From Desulfobacteraceae bacterium (GTDB taxonomy: Bacteria; Desulfobacterota; DSM-4660; Desulfatiglandales; HGW-15), in NCBI GenBank assembly GCA_003819975.1, contig RPPU01000317.1, positions 1 through 5,814 of the forward strand: a stretch of 5,814 nt of DNA, written 5' to 3'. The position numbers were made by a program, and so were the translations under genes. This document shows, in pieces, positions 1-3,982 of the stretch. A model generated the notes under the pieces. It saw only the letters and a list, made by a program, of their open reading frames with translations. It did no database searches and was not told the DNA's origin. The first letter of the stretch is position 1. The number at the start of each line of letters is the position of its first letter.

Positions 1-325
1 ACCAGACCAACATGACCCCGTAAACCGGCGCGGCAAAGCCGATCAGCAAAGTACCGGCCACGCCCAGCAGCATCGCCACCTCCCCGAGCTTGCGGCTGCC
101 CAAAAACCAGAGCAGCGCCGACACAAAGACCACGGAGAATCCCGGAAATTCACGGGGAAACTCCAGCAAAGAACGCTGGATTCCGCTTAGCGCATATCTG
201 TCGTTTAAAAAATTATTGAAAGTGGCGTCCACCATGCTGCCGGCCATGCCCATGGCCGCAATGGCCAACAGAAACAAACGCAACTCGCGGGGGATCCGGA
301 ATATAAATTTAGAAATAATTTTCAT
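1..325 (-). CDS. MFS-type transporter, N-terminal part (cut by window edge)
   Basis: This is the first 108 codons of a minus-strand gene that continues past position 1. The start is the ATG at 325-323, preceded by a purine-rich GAAGAAGAAA stretch that would be a weak ribosome site. The protein opens with a short basic segment (KFIFRIPRELR). A hydrophobic helix follows at about residues 15-31, then a polar loop containing FNNFLNDRYALSG (36-48) and the motif FPREFPG (56-62). A second helix spans about 59-75, a basic turn follows (SRKLGE, 77-82), and a third helix begins at about 83. Helix 1, a loop, then helix 2 with a short basic 2-3 loop is the usual start of a Major Facilitator Superfamily permease, and the FNNFL/QRSLLEFPRE/PGF pattern is one I associate with MFS proteins. 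Substrate is unknown. It shares direction with the YhcH-family gene 393 bp upstream, so a sugar substrate is a guess only. The opposite-strand reading frame here is a shadow. Confidence 0.8.
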   Translation of the reverse strand, partial: MKIISKFIFRIPRELRLFLLAIAAMGMAGSMVDATFNNFLNDRYALSGIQRSLLEFPREFPGFSVVFVSALLWFLGSRKLGEVAMLLGVAGTLLIGFAAPVYGVMLVW

Positions 326-424
326 GTTTTTCTTCTTCGTCTTGGACTGCTTAAGTTGTCCGCTTCGCGGTTGGTTGTCTTTCTCTTCTGTTAGCTGTCT
401 TTACCGGCCTGATTTGTTTGTTTA

Positions 425-476
425 ACCCAGATGGGCACAGATTTATTCACCGCAAAGTCGCAAAGCGCGCAAAGGG
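425..476. repeat. CGCAAAG dispersed-repeat block
   Basis: Three copies of CGCAAAG start at 451, 459 and 468 (spacings 8 and 9 bases). They are preceded by CAGATGGGCACAGATT at 429-444. From memory, combinations of CACAGAT and ACCGCAAAGNCGCAAAG recur between genes in many environmental bacterial genomes, where they give rise to spurious small proteins. Function is unknown. Three short units with uneven spacing and no spacers rule out a CRISPR array. Confidence 0.5.
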
Positions 477-485
477 TTTTTTGTT

Positions 486-520
486 TTTTTACTTTTCCCT
501 GAGACGGGAAAAAGTAAAAA
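486..520. repeat. 14-bp-arm hairpin without a U-tract
   Basis: The left arm TTTTTACTTTTCCC (486-499) and right arm GGGAAAAAGTAAAAA (506-520) pair with a single bulged base around the six-base loop TGAGAC. On either strand the stem is followed by A-rich rather than T-rich sequence, so it is not a classical intrinsic terminator. It may belong to the surrounding repeat remnants or act as an mRNA 3' stabilising stem for the upstream minus-strand gene. Confidence 0.45.
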
Positions 521-718
521 GCAACCGGCCCTGCGGGGCTTGTTCGGTATTTCATGCGATGCCCGTTAATGACTCTCGATGGTTATGCGCCCTCAAGTCT
601 TCACAAAACGACCACAATAAAAATTTCGCGATCCGCAGCTACTTAAAAAATTCTGATTATCCCATGTTTCACGGGATTAATCCTGTTCATTCCACCTAAA
701 ACTCTTCGGATTCAGACT

Positions 719-1168
719 TTACGCCATTTCAACTTTCATAACGAGTTTTTTGAGCCGTTCCGGTTCTTGGACCGCCAAACCCGGCATATGCACATCCCAC
801 GGAAACATAATAATAAAGGCTCCGGGACGGGCGATGAAAAAATCTCCTTCCCCTTCAAAAACACCAAAGTCTTTCTCGGCATCAAAGAGACCCGGCCGCA
901 TGTGCCCGATGGGCGCATAACCGATCTTTTCGCGCCCCTGCAGCACGCAATGAATATCCAGATATTTGCGATGTGCTTCCCAAATTCCCTGATCGACCGG
1001 TTTGGTCATGAATTCTTCAACCGAAGCAAAAATCCTTTGGCCTTCGATTGCATGTCTTCCGACCGGCAGGGCGGATAAATCCGTGTTTTGCAAATAAAGC
1101 AGGGCCCTGCGCACGCGCTCATGCAATTTGGAATAAAACAAAGCATTCTCAAGTTGGTCGACGATCAT
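719..1168 (-). CDS. YhcH/YjgK/YiaL family protein (EbgC/NanQ-like, cupin fold)
   Basis: This complete 149-residue gene matches the usual length of the family (about 150). Members are single-domain, cupin-like cytosolic proteins that bind a metal. NanQ (YhcH) of E. coli acts as a sialic-acid anomerase, EbgC partners the evolved beta-galactosidase, and YiaL sits with a sugar catabolic operon. Family features visible here are GRHAIEG (37-43), WEAHRKYLDIH (63-73) with candidate ligands E64, H66 and H73, GREKIGY (78-84), the acidic GEGDFFIARPGAF core (106-118), PWDVHMPG (123-130) with H127, and the C-terminal KKLVMKVE strand (140-147). All are intact, so an active protein is likely. The ATG at 1168 is fixed by a strong Shine-Dalgarno six bases upstream. 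The gene probably once followed the AsmA gene closely; a mobile element now separates them. The true sugar substrate cannot be told from sequence, so no gene symbol is given. Confidence 0.9.
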   Translation of the reverse strand: MIVDQLENALFYSKLHERVRRALLYLQNTDLSALPVGRHAIEGQRIFASVEEFMTKPVDQGIWEAHRKYLDIHCVLQGREKIGYAPIGHMRPGLFDAEKDFGVFEGEGDFFIARPGAFIIMFPWDVHMPGLAVQEPERLKKLVMKVEMA

Positions 1169-1174
1169 GCTGTT

Positions 1175-1182
1175 CCTCCCTT
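1175..1182 (-). promoter_or_regulatory. Shine-Dalgarno of the YhcH-family gene
   Basis: On the minus strand AAGGGAGG lies six bases before the ATG at 1168. It contains the GGAGG core and decides the start. It directly abuts the T-tract (complement of 1183-1190) that borders the inserted element, so the insertion left the ribosome site intact. Confidence 0.85.
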
Positions 1183-1184
1183 AA

Positions 1185-1192
1185 AAAAAATG
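1185..1192. repeat. left copy of 8-bp target-site duplication
   Basis: AAAAAATG lies immediately outside the left terminal inverted repeat of the 146-bp element and is identical to 1339-1346. It sits within a longer A8 run, so the low complexity slightly weakens the case, but the TG end and the exact junction with the inverted repeat support a duplication. Confidence 0.7.
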
Positions 1193-1226
1193 GTAACTAC
1201 TCAGGTTCAATGTTCTCACCACCCGA

Positions 1227-1251
1227 TCACCCTGAGCTTGTCGAAGGGTGA
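1227..1251. repeat. left REP-like hairpin within the element
   Basis: TCACCCT (1227-1233) pairs perfectly with AGGGTGA (1245-1251) around the eleven-base loop GAGCTTGTCGA. It is one half of a head-to-head pair of palindromes, an arrangement like the BIME units formed by enterobacterial REP sequences. Confidence 0.65.
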
Positions 1252-1269
1252 GTAAGCAACTTTAATGAG

Positions 1270-1296
1270 TTCATGCTTCGACGGGCTCAGCACGAA
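1270..1296. repeat. right REP-like hairpin within the element
   Basis: TTCATGCT (1270-1277) faces AGCACGAA (1289-1296). Pairing is complete in minus-strand RNA, where the one non-Watson-Crick position becomes G-U, and is interrupted by A-C in plus-strand RNA. The stem may therefore fold better in the transcript of the AsmA/YhcH strand. The loop region is the near-complement of the left hairpin's core. Confidence 0.55.
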
Positions 1297-1338
1297 CGGC
1301 CTATAATCAACGGTTTTTTTAAATACCTGAGTAATTAC

Positions 1339-1346
1339 AAAAAATG
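1339..1346. repeat. right copy of 8-bp target-site duplication
   Basis: AAAAAATG begins at the base right after the right terminal inverted repeat and matches 1185-1192 perfectly. It lies 13 bases beyond the stop codon of the AsmA-family gene. Confidence 0.7.
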
Positions 1347-1359
1347 AAACCCGGCCCGG

Positions 1360-3663
1360 CTATTTGTCGTTCTCTTTCAACGACTCGGACGGTATGGTTT
1401 TTTTCGGACCCTGCCGGGCCAACCGAACGGCCTTTTCGCAAGCGTTGGCGTCGTCGGCATTGGTGCTGAATAAAGCCACGGCCAAGCCTGCGAAACCGAA
1501 CGCGGCCGCTCCGGCGACAAATTTGCCGACCGTTATGAAAGCTTGCGCCGGATCAAGGCCCAGAGTCGGTTTGGCCAAGGTACCGCTCAGTTTAAACGGT
1601 TTGGCCAGGGACCCCAGGCTCAATCGGATCCGACCGACTCCTTTAACCCCCAACCCTTTTTTGGGCAAGGGCCTGAGTTTGAGATTGAGCTCTTCGGTCC
1701 CCAAATCGATCGTGCCCTGGCCCACAATCCGCGAGGCCGGAGTATCCAGCAGAAGCACCGTCGTCTTGACAAAGCCTTTTTCAATATCAAAACGACTTAC
1801 AAAGCAATGGATCTGAACAAAATCGTCTTCTTGCGGCTGATTGAAAAGGCTGAAAAGGCCGGTGGCCAAATCCATGCGCATGCGGCCGATAAACTTATTG
1901 TTGATTTGACCTGCTTTCATGGCCAAAATCGTATATCCGTCCAGGCCGGCCATAAGCGCGGCCACGGATTGCCCCCGGCTCCGCAAACGAATATCCAGAT
2001 CCATGCGACCCTGGATGGTATTCTGCAAGTGCAGGTCTTGCGGCATCTGCCCCAACTCCAAATCGCGGCCTTTGATTTGCAAATCCAGCGCCGTCTGAAG
2101 TGAATCGGGTTTCATGCTTAGAAAACCGTTTAGACTGCCGCCGCTCACGGCCGAGCCGGTCAATTGAATAAAGAGATCTGTTTTTGTCTGCCTGACCCCG
2201 GCCTTAATGTGCGCTACGCTTAATTGCGGAAGAATGAGCTGATCGATCTTGAGAGCGCAAGTCGTTTCAATATGCCGGGGAAGAGTCAATCGAAAAAGCG
2301 CCGGCGAAAAAACTTTGCAGGGTTGCGCGCTGTTTGCGGGGCACTCCTCTTTTTTATAATTGAAAGCCTCCTTTAAATAACGCCGGAGATCCAAGCGCCG
2401 GGCCTGCAGTGCGGCCCGGATCTGCAGCGGTTTATGGGAATAATCTATTTTCACAACCCCCCCGAGATCGCTCTGCGCCAATCGGGCGGATACTTTAGAA
2501 AAAATGAGCAGGGCCGAGCCCCGGTTTCGGACATGCCCGGATATTTTAAAAGGTTCATCGAATGGTTGTTGGTTTTTTATTCTCAAGGTGCGGGCCAAAT
2601 GTTCGCCTTCGACCGCGAAATCAAAATCAAACGTGAGCTTTTCTCCTTGCCCTTGGAAAGTGCCGTTCAAAGCCCCCAGTGTTTCTAAGGCTTTAAAGTT
2701 CAAATCCAGGCTCCAGGTTTCCGGCAACGCGGGCAACGCCGTAATCGCTGCGCGGTTCCGGAAACATCCCTGGATTTCGATTGGACCGATAACGGGCAAC
2801 TTTTTGCCGATGACCGGACCCAAACGGGCCAACTCCGGAGCTTTCAGCTCAAAGCAAAGATCCAACTTAGGCCGATAATACGGCCGGCTTTGCAGGGAAC
2901 CGTCCAGGGTCAAAACTCCGGTATTGTTTTTTAGAACAGCTTGCCATTTCCACGGCCCGGCCTCCCAATTCAAATCTGGCGGCGGTTCGACCGTTCCCGT
3001 CATCTCAAAGTTTATTTTGCCGTAAGCACCTTTGAATTGAAATCGGGCCGGCTGCCCGGCCGCAAAAGAGCTTAATTGAAATTGTTCCACGGAAAAAGGA
3101 TAGCTTCGGCCGGACAAACCGTCTTTGAAAACCAGGCGTCCCCCTTTGATCTGAAATTGCGTCAGACTGAATTTCCATGGGTCGGCCGGTTCTTTCAACC
3201 CTAAAGGCGACTTTTTCGCTTTGGCCCAATCCAAAGCCAGATTGATTGCACCGGCCGGGTTGGTCTCAATCAGGATATCGGGATCAACAAGCAGACAACG
3301 GCGGATCTCGATCTCTCCTTTCAAAAGAGGCAGGAGAGCCATTTGCAATTCCAAGCGCTTGGCCCCGGCCAACTCCGGCCGGGTACCCCAATCTGCGTTT
3401 TGAAAGCGAATATCCGCAACAACCAGGGTCGGCTCCAACCCGATTTTGAATTCCAAAGGGCCGTCGATGACCAATTGCCGGCCCGTGGCTTCGAATATGA
3501 TTCGGCTGATTTGGGGTTTTAAACGATTATAATCGTAAAAAGGCAAAAAAATGGAAACCGCGAGCACGCCAATCGACAAAAAAACCACGCAAATGATCAA
3601 TATCCATTTTAAGGCCTTAACGGGATTTCTAAAAATTTGCCTTTTGAAAAATTTACTGTTCAT
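1360..3663 (-). CDS. AsmA family envelope protein
   Basis: This complete 767-residue protein has a basic N-terminus, one membrane anchor (about residues 20-42) and a long beta-rich body expected in the periplasm. The anchor runs straight into a classic AsmA N-terminal domain: YDYNRLKPQI (43-52), TGRQLVIDGPLEFKIG (60-75) and the IRFQNADWG stretch (85-93). The C-terminal AsmA-type domain is also visible, with a GTIDLGTEELNLKLRPLP block, a GTLAKPTLGLDP block at about 694-705, a glycine/alanine-rich hydrophobic segment (about 707-732), and a conserved-style NACEKAV tail with Cys742. AsmA-like proteins are large inner-membrane-anchored periplasmic proteins, related by repeat fold to bridge-like lipid-transfer proteins such as TamB and YhdP. 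They affect outer-membrane lipid and protein homeostasis, so a role in phospholipid traffic is the best inference. The ATG at 3663 is the only plausible start, because an in-frame TAG lies ten codons upstream (3690-3688) with no start codon between. No good Shine-Dalgarno is properly spaced. Confidence 0.93.
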   Translation of the reverse strand: MNSKFFKRQIFRNPVKALKWILIICVVFLSIGVLAVSIFLPFYDYNRLKPQISRIIFEATGRQLVIDGPLEFKIGLEPTLVVADIRFQNADWGTRPELAGAKRLELQMALLPLLKGEIEIRRCLLVDPDILIETNPAGAINLALDWAKAKKSPLGLKEPADPWKFSLTQFQIKGGRLVFKDGLSGRSYPFSVEQFQLSSFAAGQPARFQFKGAYGKINFEMTGTVEPPPDLNWEAGPWKWQAVLKNNTGVLTLDGSLQSRPYYRPKLDLCFELKAPELARLGPVIGKKLPVIGPIEIQGCFRNRAAITALPALPETWSLDLNFKALETLGALNGTFQGQGEKLTFDFDFAVEGEHLARTLRIKNQQPFDEPFKISGHVRNRGSALLIFSKVSARLAQSDLGGVVKIDYSHKPLQIRAALQARRLDLRRYLKEAFNYKKEECPANSAQPCKVFSPALFRLTLPRHIETTCALKIDQLILPQLSVAHIKAGVRQTKTDLFIQLTGSAVSGGSLNGFLSMKPDSLQTALDLQIKGRDLELGQMPQDLHLQNTIQGRMDLDIRLRSRGQSVAALMAGLDGYTILAMKAGQINNKFIGRMRMDLATGLFSLFNQPQEDDFVQIHCFVSRFDIEKGFVKTTVLLLDTPASRIVGQGTIDLGTEELNLKLRPLPKKGLGVKGVGRIRLSLGSLAKPFKLSGTLAKPTLGLDPAQAFITVGKFVAGAAAFGFAGLAVALFSTNADDANACEKAVRLARQGPKKTIPSESLKENDK

Positions 3664-3680
3664 ATTTAGCCGATTTTTGA

Positions 3681-3718
3681 GGGTCTCCTAGTCGATAAAG
3701 TGTATTTTTAGAGATCCC
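3681..3718 (-). other. imperfect hairpin in the AsmA leader
   Basis: In minus-strand RNA GGGATCTCTA (3718-3709) can pair with TAGGAGACCC (3690-3681), with one bulged base on each side. This gives about nine pairs around an 18-base loop. The downstream arm contains AGGAG, the only Shine-Dalgarno-like motif near this gene, but it ends 21 bases from the ATG, too far for normal use. A regulatory role is speculative. Confidence 0.3.
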
Positions 3719-3768
3719 CTAAAATTTAATCTTACCTTATTCTATTATGAAATTGCTATCCCTAATTA

Positions 3769-3785
3769 TTTAAAATGATTTTAAA
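3769..3785. promoter_or_regulatory. 17-bp perfect palindrome, possible operator
   Basis: TTTAAAAT (3769-3776) and ATTTTAAA (3778-3785) are exact inverted complements around a single G. The centre lies 23 bases upstream of the TTGACA at 3800, between two divergent genes, a typical place for a dimeric regulator's site. AT-only palindromes arise easily by chance in such a composition, so the call is tentative. Confidence 0.3.
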
Positions 3786-3799
3786 GTAGTTCATTTAGC

Positions 3800-3828
3800 T
3801 TGACATATCATGTGCTTACCTTTAACAT
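3800..3828 (+). promoter_or_regulatory. sigma70-like promoter for the M48 peptidase gene
   Basis: A perfect -35 consensus TTGACA (3800-3805) is followed after 17 bases by TAACAT (3823-3828), a 4-of-6 match to TATAAT. Spacing is optimal. Transcription would start near 3835 and give a leader of about 147 bases before the peptidase start codon. Confidence 0.5.
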
Positions 3829-3978
3829 GCTCATTTATAACTGCCAGGCTTCCGGGATTTGTTCGGCCCGTTTGCGCCAAGTTTTTGAATCAACCGGACC
3901 AAGCTTTAAAAGCTTTGCCGCTGAAAGCATGATCGGTGTCTTGCACCAAAGTTCTGTCTTCGGTCTCTTCGTGGGAAA

Positions 3979-3982
3979 AGGA
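3979..3982 (+). promoter_or_regulatory. Shine-Dalgarno near the M48 gene start
   Basis: AGGA, within AAAAGGA, ends five bases before the second ATG (3988) and overlaps the first ATG (3982). GGGA at 3973-3976 is spaced five bases from the first ATG. The two candidate starts differ by two codons. The better motif favours 3988, and MGKETKWQIIFEG would be a natural N-terminus for this domain. Confidence 0.45.

Larger units (their letters stand above)
326..718. other. gene-poor intergenic region with repeat remnants
   Basis: No convincing gene lies on either strand across these 393 bases. The short plus-strand frame at 418-699 is low in complexity, starts inside repeat-like sequence and resembles no protein I recognise. 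The region holds a CGCAAAG repeat block (about 425-476), an A/T-rich perfect-arm hairpin (486-520), two small GC hairpins (360-370 and 528-539), and near 661-695 a stretch containing GGGATTAATCCTGTTCATTCC. That stretch resembles dispersed sequences I remember from intergenic regions of environmental genomes. Whatever promoter drives the MFS gene should be here, but I see no clear -35/-10 pair. Confidence 0.6.
1193..1338. mobile_element. 146-bp MITE-like non-autonomous element
   Basis: The left end reads GTAACTACTCAGGT (1193-1206). The right end is its inverted complement at 1325-1338, matching at 13 of 14 positions. Directly outside both ends is the same eight-base sequence AAAAAATG, as expected for a transposition target duplication. 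The element encodes no protein. Its interior holds two hairpins in opposite orientation that pair with one another: CTGAGCTTGTCGAAG (1232-1246) against CTTCGACGGGCTCAG (1276-1290), 13 of 15 complementary. These cores are of a type I remember as scattered through intergenic regions of many environmental genomes, often mistranslated as HPELVEG or LRQAQHERP peptides. The short length, terminal repeats, duplication and missing transposase fit a miniature inverted-repeat element mobilised in trans. The mobilising family is not identified; several insertion-sequence families make 8-bp duplications. Confidence 0.75.
3664..3981. other. divergent intergenic region, AT-rich core
   Basis: These 318 bases separate the AsmA gene (leftward) from the M48 peptidase gene (rightward) and should hold both promoters. 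The core is strikingly AT-rich: positions 3721-3780 contain only 11 G or C bases out of 60. It holds an imperfect hairpin in the AsmA leader, a perfect palindrome at 3769-3785 and a rightward sigma70-like promoter at 3800-3828. No leftward promoter stands out clearly; TAGAAT (5 of 6 to the -10 consensus) occurs on the minus strand at 3748-3743, but without a recognisable -35. The rightward leader, roughly 3835-3981, is about 147 bases and contains no supported gene. Confidence 0.7.

Noticed and set aside
90..425. Plus-strand open frame of 111 codons over the left edge
   Set aside because: It is antisense to the MFS N-terminus, whose translation has clear membrane helices; the plus frame runs on into repeat sequence.
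451..474. CGCAAAG units as a CRISPR or operator array
   Set aside because: The units are seven bases with one- and two-base gaps and only three copies; no spacers or Cas genes are present.
528..539. GCCC-TGCG-GGGC hairpin
   Set aside because: It has only four pairs, no following T-tract, and no upstream plus-strand gene that it could terminate.
645..675. Possible terminator after the YhcH-family gene: CCCGTG-AAA-CATGGG on the minus strand followed by T6
   Set aside because: The stem is six pairs including a G-U, and the T-tract begins about ten bases after it, too far for an intrinsic terminator. The plus-strand sequence also resembles a dispersed repeat.
1048..1251. Plus-strand open frame ending in HPELVEG
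   Set aside because: This peptide ending is a known sign of translated dispersed palindromes; the frame is antisense to the YhcH gene start and enters the mobile element.
1543..2103. Plus-strand open frame of 186 codons
   Set aside because: It is entirely antisense to the well-supported AsmA gene, has no family features, and its openness follows from the codon composition of the real gene.
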